NCBI GenBank assembly: GCA_029213045.1
Contig: JARGPN010000009.1
Span: 248,001 to 312,000 of the forward strand
Origin: Alcanivoracaceae bacterium
GTDB taxonomy: Bacteria; Pseudomonadota; Gammaproteobacteria; Pseudomonadales; Alcanivoracaceae
Direction of reading: 5' to 3'
DNA: 64,000 nt
Part shown: piece by piece, positions 19,064 to 27,704 of the stretch
How positions within the stretch are numbered: the stretch's first letter is position 1
Layout: every line of letters begins with the position of its first letter
The notes under the pieces: model-generated
What the model was told of the DNA's origin: nothing
The model's input: only the letters and a program-made list of their open reading frames with translations
Databases searched by the model: none
Position numbers and translations under genes: made by a program

Positions 19064-19572
19064 AAAAATCATCTCGCGCGAAACGGATGGACAGACGCCA
19101 TGCGCGTAACAAAGCCGGTGCATCACTTAGCCTAACGTCGCTGATGGATATCTTTACTATTCTGGTGTTCTTCTTGTTGGTGAACTCTTCCAACAATCAG
19201 CAACTACCAGACAATAAAGACATTTCCTTGCCGGAATCCACCGCACAAGAAGTGCCTAAAGAAGTGCTAACCATTCAAATTAGCGCTGGCGACATTATTG
19301 TTCAGGACGTACGCATCGCCTCCTCGCAAGAAATACTCGCGCTGGAAGACGACGTGGTTCCTGCGTTGGTTGAGGAATTAAATTTCCGCGCCAGCCGCAG
19401 CCAGCCTGTGTTGAATGAACAAGGTCTGCCTGAACGAGAAGTGATGGTGCTTGCCGATAAAGCAACGCCCTACTCGCTCATCAAGAAGGTAATGGTCAGC
19501 AGCACTCAAACTGAGTACAGCAAAATCTCCTTTGCCGTCCTGCGTAAAGCGGACGAGGAGGAGCAAGAATGA
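19060..19572 (+). CDS. ExbD/TolR-family protein 2 (with conserved Asp)
   Basis: 170 aa. A basic cytoplasmic tail (KKSSRAKRMDRRHARNK), then the membrane helix SLTSLMDIFTILVFFLLV with the conserved Asp at residue 30 that carries protons in ExbD/TolR/MotB proteins. A periplasmic domain follows (50-165), ending in YSLIKKVMVSSTQTEYSKI, the typical ExbD C-terminal element. It overlaps both neighbours by four bases. With the preceding Asn-variant it forms an AglQ/AglS-like pair. Confidence 0.92.
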   Translation: MKKSSRAKRMDRRHARNKAGASLSLTSLMDIFTILVFFLLVNSSNNQQLPDNKDISLPESTAQEVPKEVLTIQISAGDIIVQDVRIASSQEILALEDDVVPALVEELNFRASRSQPVLNEQGLPEREVMVLADKATPYSLIKKVMVSSTQTEYSKISFAVLRKADEEEQE

Positions 19573-20504
19573 CGCAAAATAAAAATAAGAATATTCAGTT
19601 GATCATGGACGGTACATTGCCGTGGGATAACCTCCCGGGCGACCGCGTCCGCCAATGGGTTATTTTGTTTGTTCTTGCGCTGTTATGTCTGCTGTTAATG
19701 ATCGTCATCCAGACCACACCACGTATTGAAAAAGATCGCTATGCAGAACAGGAAGTTCCTGACCGCCTAGCCAAGCTCGTGTTAGAACGTAAAAAAGAAG
19801 AACCACCACCGCCACCTCCTCCACCGGAAGAAGTGCCGGAAGAAAAACCCAAAGAAGAGCCGAAGCCTGAAGAGAAGCCGAAGGAAGAGCCTAAGCCTAA
19901 AGAAGTTCAACAGGCTCGGGAAAAGGCGAAAAAAGAACTCAAAGTATTTGAGGACTCCCTCGCAGGTTTACGCGATCTAGCGCCAGTGGTGAACAACCAG
20001 CCTCTGCGTAAGGGTGGTGGCGAATCGACCAAAATTGATACGCAACGCAATTTAATCACCAGTCGTGCCGGCTCAGGCTCCGGCGGCATCTCCGTGTCCA
20101 ACGTCTCTAGTGGCGGTGGCGGTGGCGGCACACTTGAAGCAGGCAATGTTGCTCAAGTGGAAAGCTCCATCAACGAAGAAGCGACCACGGTGAAAAAATC
20201 TGCGGATGGCAAAAGCCGTCGTACCGACGAGCAGTTACGTCGCGTATTCGACCGCTACGGCGGTAAGTTCCAAAGCGCCTATCAACGCGGCCTACGCAAC
20301 AATCCTGCCATGCAAGGTACAGTGATATTGGTATTGGAAATTGCTGCTGACGGTTCTGTCACCAAGGCGAGCATTAAATCAAGTGAGCTGGATGATCCGG
20401 ATCTAGAACGTAAGATTTTGGTTATCGCACAGACCATGGACTTCGGCGCATTCTCGGTTGAAGTGTGGAAAGGTGACTGGCCACTTAACTTCTTCCCCCG
20501 TTAA
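19569..20504 (+). CDS. TonB-like energy transducer with AgmX/PglI-type C-terminus
   Basis: 311 aa. Cytoplasmic N-terminus of about 30 residues, one membrane helix (WVILFVLALLCLLLMIVIQ, about 30-48), a Pro/Glu/Lys-rich spacer (about 78-112: eight prolines, then EEKPKEEPKP repeats), a Gly-rich linker (about 170-190), and a C-terminal domain (215-311) with RRVFDRYGGKFQSAYQRGL and GTVILVLEIAADGSVTKA, the pattern of the AgmX/PglI C-terminal domain. It should span the periplasm and link the stator to the TPR lipoproteins. Last gene of the operon, followed by a terminator. Confidence 0.88.
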   Translation: MTQNKNKNIQLIMDGTLPWDNLPGDRVRQWVILFVLALLCLLLMIVIQTTPRIEKDRYAEQEVPDRLAKLVLERKKEEPPPPPPPPEEVPEEKPKEEPKPEEKPKEEPKPKEVQQAREKAKKELKVFEDSLAGLRDLAPVVNNQPLRKGGGESTKIDTQRNLITSRAGSGSGGISVSNVSSGGGGGGTLEAGNVAQVESSINEEATTVKKSADGKSRRTDEQLRRVFDRYGGKFQSAYQRGLRNNPAMQGTVILVLEIAADGSVTKASIKSSELDDPDLERKILVIAQTMDFGAFSVEVWKGDWPLNFFPR

Positions 20505-20510
20505 TGTGGG

Positions 20511-20546
20511 AATAAAAAAACGCCGCTTCTGCGGCGTTTTTTTATT
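20511..20546. terminator. Terminator of the envelope-machine operon
   Basis: Perfect 16-bp inverted repeat AATAAAAAAACGCCGC, TTCT loop, and its exact complement with seven T residues. It lies seven bases after the operon's last stop and 41 bases before the convergent epmC stop, so it can serve both. Confidence 0.92.
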
Positions 20547-20586
20547 GTCGAGTCGAATGTTTGAAAACTCGTTGAAGCCCGCTAAT

Positions 20587-21180
20587 TCACCAAGCAGTAA
20601 AGACCTGCCCTATCCACTCCCGCTGAAACCCAGCCGTACGACGATAATGCAGCGCTAACATTTGCACCCACAGCCAACCGCGCCCCCGCGGCACAGTACG
20701 CAATAGCTTCTTCGCTTGCTCAAAAACAGCCTCTTCAAAGTCAGAGACGTCACAGGGGGAATTATCAAGGTTATCCATGGATACCCGAAACGGATGCGCG
20801 CTCGCTGCGCAGAACAATAATTCCCACGCCTGCGGCATCACTTCCACTTTCTCAAACTCGCGCTGCTGCTCTGCATCGCGACCATCCGGCGCATACCAAT
20901 AGCCATAATCATCACGTTGGCGACGGTCGTCACCCGCCACGCACCAATGCGCGATCTCATGCAGCGCGGAGCGAAAATAATCGTGGCTAAAGTGAATCTC
21001 AGCGGGATTGCCCTCATGCGTCGCACGATAAAACGGCTCCTCAGCACCGCCGACTAGCTGAGTATTGAACTGTTTTGCAAAGCATTCATCGAACAACGCT
21101 TCAAGCTGCTTCGCAGTCTGATTCTCGGCATTGCCTTGCTGACCATTACGGTCGATTTGCGTTAAGGTAGCGGCCCTCAT
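20587..21180 (-). CDS. epmC: Elongation factor P hydroxylase EpmC
   Basis: 197 aa (E. coli EpmC 182). It hydroxylates the beta-lysylated lysine of elongation factor P after EpmA and EpmB have acted. The metal motif HEIAHW (H74 to H78) is followed by the family block DDYGYWYAPDGRDAEQQ and FEKVEVMPQAWELLF. Its start codon is only 16 bases from that of the divergent MATE gene, so the two must share or overlap promoter elements. epmA, epmB and efp are not in the window. Confidence 0.93.
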   Translation of the reverse strand: MRAATLTQIDRNGQQGNAENQTAKQLEALFDECFAKQFNTQLVGGAEEPFYRATHEGNPAEIHFSHDYFRSALHEIAHWCVAGDDRRQRDDYGYWYAPDGRDAEQQREFEKVEVMPQAWELLFCAASAHPFRVSMDNLDNSPCDVSDFEEAVFEQAKKLLRTVPRGRGWLWVQMLALHYRRTAGFQREWIGQVFTAW

Positions 21181-21196
21181 TCAGGAACCTCTGCTG

Positions 21197-22549
21197 GTGT
21201 TCAGTTTTTTGTCACACAGGCGCACCGAATTGCGCGCCCAACTTGCTCTTGCACTACCCATTCTGGGTGGCCAATTGGCGCAAACCGCTAATGGGTTTGT
21301 GGATACCGTCATGGCCGGTCGCGTTTCCGCAATTGACCTTGCCGCTGTCGCTGTCGGCGCCAGCATTTGGGTACCCGTCTATCTGTTTATGACGGGCGTG
21401 CTGATGAGCGCGACGCCCGTCATCTCTCGTCATCTAGGTGCAGGGTCGCTGCACCGCGTCAATCCGCTCACACAGCAAAGCTTGTGGCTGTCATTGATAC
21501 TCGGGGTACTCATGGCCCTGGTGCTCCGCAGCATGGCCCCCGTCCTGCAATGGCTCGATGTCGACCCACAACTTCGACCTATGGTCATCGGCTACCTCAA
21601 TGCACTCAGCTGGGGTATGCCTGGCGTCGCCCTGTTCTTGGCGCTACGCAGCTACACAGAGGCCATGTCACATACGCGCCCAGTGCTACTCATTAGCGTT
21701 GCCGGTCTACTTATCAACATCCCCAGCAACTACGCCTTGATTTACGGGAAACTCGGCCTGCCCGCGCTTGGCGGCGTTGGCTGCGGCTGGGCCACCACCA
21801 TCGTGATGTGGGCCATGCCAGCGATGATGGCACTTTACGTTGCTCGGCACCCAAGCTACGACGAAGCACGTCTCAATCTACGCCATCCAACCTTAGAGCC
21901 GCGCACTTTATGGTATTTCACCCGCCTCGGGTTGCCCGTTGGCCTATCCATATTTTTCGAAGTTAGCATCTTTGCCGTGATCGCCCTGCTTATTAGCACC
22001 CTTGGACCGACCATTGTTGCGGGGCATCAGATTGCACTGAACTTCGCATCACTTATTTTTATGATTCCGCTAAGCCTTGCTCTCGCCGTAACCGTACGCG
22101 TAGGTCGCGCACGGGGCCGCGAAGACCGTGTCTCAGCGAGACTAGCCATCACCACGGCAATGGCCTTAACGCTCTTTATCGGCGTAACAGCGGCGGCTCT
22201 GCTTCTGCTGTTACGCCATCAAGTGCCGGCGGTGTATACCGACAATCTAGAAGTACAATCGCTGGCCGCACGGTTACTCTTATTCGCAGCGCTGTATCAA
22301 ATTTCAGATGCGTGGCAAGTCACCGCAAACGGCGCACTGCGCGGCTATGAAGATACCGGCGTACCGATGGTAATTACCTTGATTGCGTATTGGGGAATTG
22401 GCTTGCCGGTGGGCTATGTTTTGGGGCTCACCGATCTGTGGCGCCCGGCCATGGGACCTGATGGTTTTTGGATAGGATTACTCTGCGGACTCAGTGCTGC
22501 GGCGGTGCTACTCAGCATTCGCCTCTGGCGACATGCGCACAACCATTAA
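21197..22549 (+). CDS. MATE-family multidrug efflux transporter (NorM-like)
   Basis: 450 aa, about 12 membrane helices in two six-helix halves. N-terminal LALPILGGQLAQTANGFVDT and MAGRVSAIDLAAVAVG, and in the second half FFEVSIFAVIALLISTLG, are the NorM subfamily hallmarks. The start is taken at the GTG at 21197, behind AGGAA at 21183-21187. It exports cationic drugs in exchange for Na+ or H+. Divergent from epmC. Confidence 0.92.
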   Translation: MFSFLSHRRTELRAQLALALPILGGQLAQTANGFVDTVMAGRVSAIDLAAVAVGASIWVPVYLFMTGVLMSATPVISRHLGAGSLHRVNPLTQQSLWLSLILGVLMALVLRSMAPVLQWLDVDPQLRPMVIGYLNALSWGMPGVALFLALRSYTEAMSHTRPVLLISVAGLLINIPSNYALIYGKLGLPALGGVGCGWATTIVMWAMPAMMALYVARHPSYDEARLNLRHPTLEPRTLWYFTRLGLPVGLSIFFEVSIFAVIALLISTLGPTIVAGHQIALNFASLIFMIPLSLALAVTVRVGRARGREDRVSARLAITTAMALTLFIGVTAAALLLLLRHQVPAVYTDNLEVQSLAARLLLFAALYQISDAWQVTANGALRGYEDTGVPMVITLIAYWGIGLPVGYVLGLTDLWRPAMGPDGFWIGLLCGLSAAAVLLSIRLWRHAHNH

Positions 22550-22569
22550 CATGTAAGCACATTAAAAAA

Positions 22570-23031
22570 TTATTCCGACAAACACGGGCTGTTTCGAAGC
22601 TGCTGATAATATTCGTTCGGCAACCAGGGGCGCCCTGCCAACAAATGATTTAGATACCAACGCGGCGGCAATAAATGATCTGTCTGCCACTGCGCATTCG
22701 CGATATACACCCACGTTTCAATTCTCTCGCCACACTGCGTTATCACAGGCCGAATTTCTCGGCGGTAACGCACCGGCCAATTTTCATACGGGTCCATCCG
22801 AAAAATCTCATCCGCGTGCGCTAATTGATACAGCACTCCCGGCACAACGGCGCTGTCTGCCGCCACAATATTTGCAAACCCGGCGCCGGGAAAATCTGCC
22901 GAACGCTTATTAAACTGTAGCTGCCATCCCGCCAATTTCGCCGCAAAAGTGGTGCGAGTACGCATCCCGCGCGCAGCCATGCGCGCAGGGTCCATATTGC
23001 TGCCGTAAGCAAAATAAAATTCACAGGCCAT
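22570..23031 (-). CDS. Gamma-glutamylcyclotransferase family protein
   Basis: 153 aa from the ATG at 23031. It starts with FYFAYGSNMDPARMAARGM, the YGSN substrate-binding loop of the GGCT fold, and later has VPGVLYQL and DPYENWPVRYRREI. The proton-acceptor Glu of the family probably lies in the middle region (ADEIFRMDPYE). Such proteins cyclise gamma-glutamyl amines to 5-oxoproline; the exact substrate is unknown. Convergent with the MATE gene with 20 bases between stops. Confidence 0.85.
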   Translation of the reverse strand: MACEFYFAYGSNMDPARMAARGMRTRTTFAAKLAGWQLQFNKRSADFPGAGFANIVAADSAVVPGVLYQLAHADEIFRMDPYENWPVRYRREIRPVITQCGERIETWVYIANAQWQTDHLLPPRWYLNHLLAGRPWLPNEYYQQLRNSPCLSE

Positions 23032-23133
23032 CAAACTCTACCTTGCGCGTTAAATGCTACTTTTCAGTGCAATGCTTAACGCAACCTTCACACAGATCGC
23101 CTAGCGAACAAAACAGGCCGTTCATCAAAAATT

Positions 23134-23181
23134 CCTCTTGTCACTAAACGTTAGCCGGTTTAGGGTTGAAGTGACAGGAGG
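23134..23181 (+). promoter_or_regulatory. Long hairpin in the leader of the 229-aa protein gene
   Basis: CCTCTTGTCACT (23134-23145) pairs with AGTGACAGGAGG (23170-23181): 12 bp with one G-U wobble and a 24-base loop holding a smaller possible stem. The right arm contains a Shine-Dalgarno-like GGAGG, but the next ATG is 72 bases further on. It has no T tract, so it is more likely an operator or RNA element than a terminator. Confidence 0.4.
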
Positions 23182-23252
23182 CGCTGTACGCGACGTCCCT
23201 TGATCTCGCTGCAGACACTTGTCAACGCCTGGTTACGCTAAAGGATAATCTC

Positions 23253-23942
23253 ATGCGCCTCCAGCATTCGACCGAGTCAGTGCGCAGCAATGTTATTCCG
23301 TTGTTCTCAAATGAACAGCCTGCCCGTCCCCGCGTTCTTCGTCTTTCCCCTGAATGCGACGGACTCGAACTTCTCTACTCCAACGACAACCATCCCGACA
23401 AACTTTTTTCACTCAAAGTATTGTGCTGGGCTATTCGTGATGACGACGACGTTATTGCCATGGTGCCTTGGCTGGGAAAAATTGTTGCCGCAAGTGAACT
23501 CGAAGACCCACTCAATGGCCGCTGGGAAGGCTACCGCCTGCCCGACGGCGACCACCTTTTTAGCACCGCACCTCGGCATAAATTTGACGAACTCCAAGCA
23601 GCCCTAGGTTTTTTCGGCACAGCGCCAGAAAGCCAAGCTGTTATTCAGGAAATTCCCGACACCATCGGCACACATGCAGTGTTTTCTACTGACGATTTTC
23701 AAACAGTGCAACTCGTTGAAGTAGTGAGCTGGCGACTTACCGGCGAAGGCGAACTACTTGCCATGATTGCCAATGAAACAGAAGTCACTAACACGCCTGT
23801 GCTCGCGGGCGACCCTTGTCTGCACCCTGCACAAAAACAAGAAGGCTTTCGCTATTTCTTCCAGCACAACATAGCCAACCGTATTAAAGAACGTGATCCA
23901 GAAGCCCTTGCCGCGCTCGCAATGCTTGGTGAAGATGAATAG
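23253..23942 (+). CDS. Hypothetical protein, 229 aa
   Basis: Not recognised. ATG preceded by AAGGA about eight bases upstream. Acidic, soluble, with no signal peptide or membrane segment. Features: a flexible N-terminus with SNVIPLF, a beta-rich middle (KLFSLKVLCWAIRDDDDVIA, then MVPWLGKIVAASELEDPLNG) and a C-terminal helix (IKERDPEALAALAMLGEDE). Similar conserved proteins of unknown function occur in pseudomonads, as far as I can judge. It is a single-gene unit closed by a strong terminator, preceded by a long leader with a hairpin. Confidence 0.65.
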   Translation: MRLQHSTESVRSNVIPLFSNEQPARPRVLRLSPECDGLELLYSNDNHPDKLFSLKVLCWAIRDDDDVIAMVPWLGKIVAASELEDPLNGRWEGYRLPDGDHLFSTAPRHKFDELQAALGFFGTAPESQAVIQEIPDTIGTHAVFSTDDFQTVQLVEVVSWRLTGEGELLAMIANETEVTNTPVLAGDPCLHPAQKQEGFRYFFQHNIANRIKERDPEALAALAMLGEDE

Positions 23943-23950
23943 ATATGGTT

Positions 23951-23996
23951 GATTGAAATAAAAAAGGAGCCTAGTGGCTCCTTTTTTATTTCAATC
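23951..23996. terminator. Bidirectional terminator, 21-bp perfect stem
   Basis: GATTGAAATAAAAAAGGAGC plus C pairs exactly with its complement around the loop TAGT (arms 23951-23971 and 23976-23996). A and T tracts lie on both sides. It separates the 229-aa gene from the convergent antiporter gene. Confidence 0.92.
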
Positions 23997-24001
23997 GCGC
24001 T

Positions 24002-25078
24002 TTATGCTTCTCGGCGAAGATCCCGTATAAACAATGCCAAGGTTCCGATAACCAAAGCGGGCATAAGAACGGAGAGAGAGATATAAGCCATCCACTCCGC
24101 AGCCACTGTGAATTTCACGGTGCAAACAAGATAAATCAAATACCACGCATACGCCGCTAAAAACACCATGCCTTTGGCGCGCGTAATTTCATAGCCACTT
24201 CGGAACATCGGCAAACACAATAACGTAACAGCCAACATAATCGGAATATCGACACGCAGAGCATCAGCTGATACCGGCACATTGCCCATTGCCGCCACAC
24301 TGGTAAACCCAAGAACAGACAAAATATTAAATATGTTCGAGCCAACAATATTACCAACGGCGATGTCGCGCTCACCACGACTGGCGGCAACAACAGAGGT
24401 GGCCAGTTCTGGCAATGATGTGCCGATGGCAAGAACGGTAAGACCAATAATTAATTCACTGACGCCCAGTGCAGTAGCGATAGACACAGCGCCCGTCACC
24501 AATAGCTGCGAGCCTCCAACCAAACCCACCATGCCAATCAGCACCCAAAAAACACTGCTCAATGACGAGTGCGGCTTGGCGGCATCTTCATTCAGTTCGT
24601 CGTACTCCGCCAGCACCAGAGGATCTTTTTCGCGACGGCTTTCTACAACCAAAAAGATAACGTAGCCAACAATACACGACGCCATCAGCGCGCCATCCCA
24701 CAGATTCAAATTTCCATCGAGGGCCAGCACATAAAATAACACCGACGCCCCCAGCATAATCGGTACGTCAATACGCACTAATTGCTGATGCACCACCAAA
24801 GGCGCAACCAAAGCTGACACGCCAAGAATTAATAAAACATTCGCAATATTTGAACCAACAACATTACCCACCGCGAGATCAGCTTCACCGCCAAGGGCGG
24901 AAGTGACGCTCACTGCGAGTTCCGGCGCACTGGTGCCAAAGGCAACAACAGTTAAGCCGACAATTAAAGGCGTGATACCAACGGACAATGCTAATCGAGA
25001 GGCACCTTTTACTAACCAATCTGCTCCGATCACCAACGCGACAAAACCTGCCGCGATCATTAACACGTCCTGCAACAT
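24002..25078 (-). CDS. Calcium/sodium antiporter (YrbG-like, CaCA family)
   Basis: 358 aa, about ten membrane helices in two homologous halves. Each half carries the alpha-repeat signature: TVVAFGTSAPELAVSVTSA and GNVVGSNIANVLLILG in the first, TVLAIGTSLPELATSVVAA and GNIVGSNIFNILSVLG in the second. The acidic cytoplasmic loop of about 30 residues between halves (KDPLVLAEYDELNEDAA) is typical. It exchanges Ca2+ for Na+ or H+ across the inner membrane. It starts two bases after the tusA stop and is the last gene of a four-gene minus-strand operon. Confidence 0.93.
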   Translation of the reverse strand: MLQDVLMIAAGFVALVIGADWLVKGASRLALSVGITPLIVGLTVVAFGTSAPELAVSVTSALGGEADLAVGNVVGSNIANVLLILGVSALVAPLVVHQQLVRIDVPIMLGASVLFYVLALDGNLNLWDGALMASCIVGYVIFLVVESRREKDPLVLAEYDELNEDAAKPHSSLSSVFWVLIGMVGLVGGSQLLVTGAVSIATALGVSELIIGLTVLAIGTSLPELATSVVAASRGERDIAVGNIVGSNIFNILSVLGFTSVAAMGNVPVSADALRVDIPIMLAVTLLCLPMFRSGYEITRAKGMVFLAAYAWYLIYLVCTVKFTVAAEWMAYISLSVLMPALVIGTLALFIRDLRREA

Positions 25079-25080
25079 TC

Positions 25081-25326
25081 TTAAGCCTCTTTCTTGCGAA
25101 TTAAATAACGAAAATCATCGTCGCGCTTTTCATGCAGCACTAATGTATGACCAAGAAATTGACAAAAACGAGGAATATCCCGTTCGGTAGAAGGATCCGT
25201 CGCAATTACCTCTAGCACATCTCCTGGCTGCATATCGCGCACTTTGTTATGCAGTAGCATCACTGGTTCTGGGCACAACAGGCCAGTCGCGTCGAGATGG
25301 TGAGTGGCCTCTCTTTGATCAGTCAT
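25081..25326 (-). CDS. tusA: TusA-family sulfurtransferase
   Basis: 81 aa (E. coli TusA also 81). Core [20 protein letters not shown] with the sulfur-carrying Cys18 in the CPxP motif, and the end RYLIRKKEA. TusA relays persulfide sulfur from IscS for tRNA 2-thiolation and other uses. It overlaps the upstream permease gene by eight bases, which is an unusual partner for tusA; shared transcription is likely, shared function unproven. Confidence 0.93.
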   Translation of the reverse strand: MTDQREATHHLDATGLLCPEPVMLLHNKVRDMQPGDVLEVIATDPSTERDIPRFCQFLGHTLVLHEKRDDDFRYLIRKKEA

Positions 25327-26566
25327 GTATCGCTCGTTTCCAAAAAATCGCAGGCATTATAGCGGCCAGCGCCAGCGCTGCCGATAGCAGAAAATGGGCG
25401 CTGAATCCCCACTGTGCTGCGCTATATCCGCTGACCAACGTAAACAGCCCTGACGACATGAGTACCAAACATGCCTGCATGGTGTAATCCACGCCTTCGT
25501 GCCCTGCCCTACAGCGATCCATCATCATGGTAAAAAGCGCGACCGTCGACAGTCCATCAGCAAATTGTTCGAAAATCGCCGCAAACAATACCTGTTTTGC
25601 CACGCCGACATCCACCAATCCCCACGCCAGCAGCCCCGCTGCTTGTAACGCGCCAAATAACACCAGAGCAATGATACGTGGCATGCGCATGAGTAAAAGC
25701 CCCGCCAATGCCGCGCCAACTAAACCGACTAACGACGACACTAAATCCAACATGCCGATTTGCGAGAACGTCCAGTCGTACTTCACCAGCATCGGCTTAA
25801 TCATACGCGAACCAAAGCTGTCGCCAATGCGATAGCCAATCAACAACAAAAACCAAAGGCCCATACCTTTGCGCAACCAGAAACGCACTAACTGACGGGC
25901 CCACCATTTAAATGACGCGGTTTCGCGTGGCGGCACATTTTCAATTGGCTCGGCAAATCGCCATACCGGCAATAAAAACAACAACAATCCCGCTGCAAGA
26001 AGCCATAACGTAGCGCGCCAGCCGATCACCTGCACCGCTATTAGCATCGCGGCACCGCCAGCGATCATGCCCGCTTTGTAGCCCCCACTTTGCAAACTAT
26101 TACCAATACCACGCAAAGACGCAGGCAGTAGCCGCACGGCTAATCCATCGCTGGCAATGTCATGGGTGGCGAAAAGAAAGTTAAGCAAAAAGAGCAGCAG
26201 CAACAAATACCCAATACCATCGACAAATAACCATTGCGGAGAAAAACTGCCGATCACTAATAACAACCCAGCTGCGCAACACTGGCTTCCCACGATCCAA
26301 CGCTTACGATGATTCGGCCTGCCGCGACCCCATCGATCTACCCACGGCGACCACAAAAATTTAAGCGCCCAAGGAATCGCCGCCAAGGCGAGCAAACCAA
26401 TATATTCCGTCGGCAAACCGGCCTTGCTCAAAATCGCAGGCAAGCTTTTCACCAACAACCCGAACGGCAAACCTTGGGCGAAATACAGCAGGCCCAAAAT
26501 CAGCACCAAACGGCTGTTCAGCGCCAACGTGTTGTTGTTTGATTTACCGTTCGACGACACACTCAT
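25319..26566 (-). CDS. MFS permease of the AmpG/RhtX type
   Basis: 415 aa from the ATG at 26566 (a TTG one codon earlier is possible). About 12 membrane segments; the start [20 protein letters not shown] and the loop [20 protein letters not shown] are hallmarks of the AmpG/acetyl-CoA transporter branch, which includes the muropeptide permease AmpG and the siderophore permeases RhtX/FptX. Substrate cannot be told; no siderophore or peptidoglycan-recycling gene is adjacent. It follows rlmM by eight bases and overlaps tusA. Confidence 0.85.
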   Translation of the reverse strand: MSVSSNGKSNNNTLALNSRLVLILGLLYFAQGLPFGLLVKSLPAILSKAGLPTEYIGLLALAAIPWALKFLWSPWVDRWGRGRPNHRKRWIVGSQCCAAGLLLVIGSFSPQWLFVDGIGYLLLLLFLLNFLFATHDIASDGLAVRLLPASLRGIGNSLQSGGYKAGMIAGGAAMLIAVQVIGWRATLWLLAAGLLLFLLPVWRFAEPIENVPPRETASFKWWARQLVRFWLRKGMGLWFLLLIGYRIGDSFGSRMIKPMLVKYDWTFSQIGMLDLVSSLVGLVGAALAGLLLMRMPRIIALVLFGALQAAGLLAWGLVDVGVAKQVLFAAIFEQFADGLSTVALFTMMMDRCRAGHEGVDYTMQACLVLMSSGLFTLVSGYSAAQWGFSAHFLLSAALALAAIMPAIFWKRAIHD

Positions 26567-26574
26567 CAAAATTC

Positions 26575-27597
26575 TCAGGCACGCTCAACAGGCATGACTA
26601 CCACCGTAATTTCTTCTCGGTCGTAATACAGCTGCGCGGCGCGAATGATGACCTTACGATCGCCCAACGCTGTCTCCAGTCGTTGCAATAGCGTTTGCAC
26701 CGTGGCGAAACGCTGCTTCATTGGCAGCTTCAAATTAAACAACGCCATGCGCGCCCAACCGTTAACCAGCCATTTCTCCATGCAGGCTTCCGTGCGCGCA
26801 GGTTTGTCCACCACATCGCACACCAACCAATCGACTGTTTTAGGCGGACGATACGTGTAGGCATCGGCAGACACATGCTGCACCGGATATTCATCCATCA
26901 GCGACTGTGCAAGCTTACCGTGATCCACCCCCGTCATTTTGATGCCGTGACGCGCCAGCTGCCACGTCCAACCACCCGGTGCCGCACCGAGATCGACGCC
27001 AGTGCGCCCTTCGCGCAACCAGTGCGAGCGCTCGGCCTCCGTCATCAGCTTTAACCAAGCTTCTTCAATCTTCTGTGCAGAGCGACTCGGGGCAGCGCCC
27101 GACAAGCGCAGTCGAGGAATGCCCAGTTCCCAGGGCCCGGCCTCGCCATCACTCGATACACCAATGACGCCATTGCACGAGTCATGAAAGAAAATGTGCA
27201 AAATCCGCTGCCCATTACCGGTCACCACCCGCTGCTGCTTCAACGCGTGCTCGAGAGATCCTCTGAAGCGCTTTAGAAAGCGCTGCAAGCCTCGACCTTC
27301 GTTTGTATCGGCATACTCCAAGCGTAACTCAGCAAACGTTCCTAGCGGCTCTATTGCCGCCATTAGCGGCGTTAGCCGGTCTGACTCGGATAATTGAGAA
27401 AACTCGGACGTTTGACGAAAGCCAGTACGAGGGAAAATCAGTCGACGGAGGTCAATCGCAGCGATGTCAGCAGAATGCCAGTGTAAATAACCGCTATTCG
27501 CGACCGCGCGGGCGTATCCAACGAAATCCAGCGAGGCTAGCTCTGCCGCACAATCGGCCTCGAAACCGGGGCGACAGAGCAGCATTAATGCGTCCAT
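26575..27597 (-). CDS. rlmM: 23S rRNA 2'-O-methyltransferase RlmM (C2498)
   Basis: 340 aa from the ATG opening MDALMLLCRPGFEADCAAEL at 27597; the open frame upstream lacks similarity. It has an N-terminal THUMP-like half, then a Rossmann methyltransferase with GVDLGAAPGGWTWQLARHG as SAM motif, DWLVCDVVDKP and the catalytic lysine stretch LFNLKLPMKQR (K-D-K-E type). It methylates the ribose of C2498 in 23S rRNA. First gene of the operon rlmM, permease, tusA, antiporter; it diverges from the outer-membrane protein gene with 107 bases between starts. Confidence 0.94.
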   Translation of the reverse strand: MDALMLLCRPGFEADCAAELASLDFVGYARAVANSGYLHWHSADIAAIDLRRLIFPRTGFRQTSEFSQLSESDRLTPLMAAIEPLGTFAELRLEYADTNEGRGLQRFLKRFRGSLEHALKQQRVVTGNGQRILHIFFHDSCNGVIGVSSDGEAGPWELGIPRLRLSGAAPSRSAQKIEEAWLKLMTEAERSHWLREGRTGVDLGAAPGGWTWQLARHGIKMTGVDHGKLAQSLMDEYPVQHVSADAYTYRPPKTVDWLVCDVVDKPARTEACMEKWLVNGWARMALFNLKLPMKQRFATVQTLLQRLETALGDRKVIIRAAQLYYDREEITVVVMPVERA

Positions 27598-27704
27598 CGG
27601 CTGCCTCCGCCGCTGAGTGGGCGGTAACGGATCTGATACATGAAATGTGTCGCCCCTTGGGTACAATGGGCGCCTATTCTGGCTGGTAACTTGATAAATA
27701 CAAT

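Noticed and set aside
19800-19910. Pro/Glu/Lys repeat in the TonB-like gene as a DNA repeat or CRISPR-like element
   Set aside because: It is a coding low-complexity spacer typical of TonB-like proteins and has no palindromic repeat-spacer structure.
17782-20504. Assignment as a classical Tol-Pal or TonB-ExbBD iron uptake system
   Set aside because: No tolB, pal, ybgF or TonB-dependent receptor is present; two ExbD genes, TPR lipoproteins and the AgmX/PglI-type C-terminus favour a Glt-like machine.
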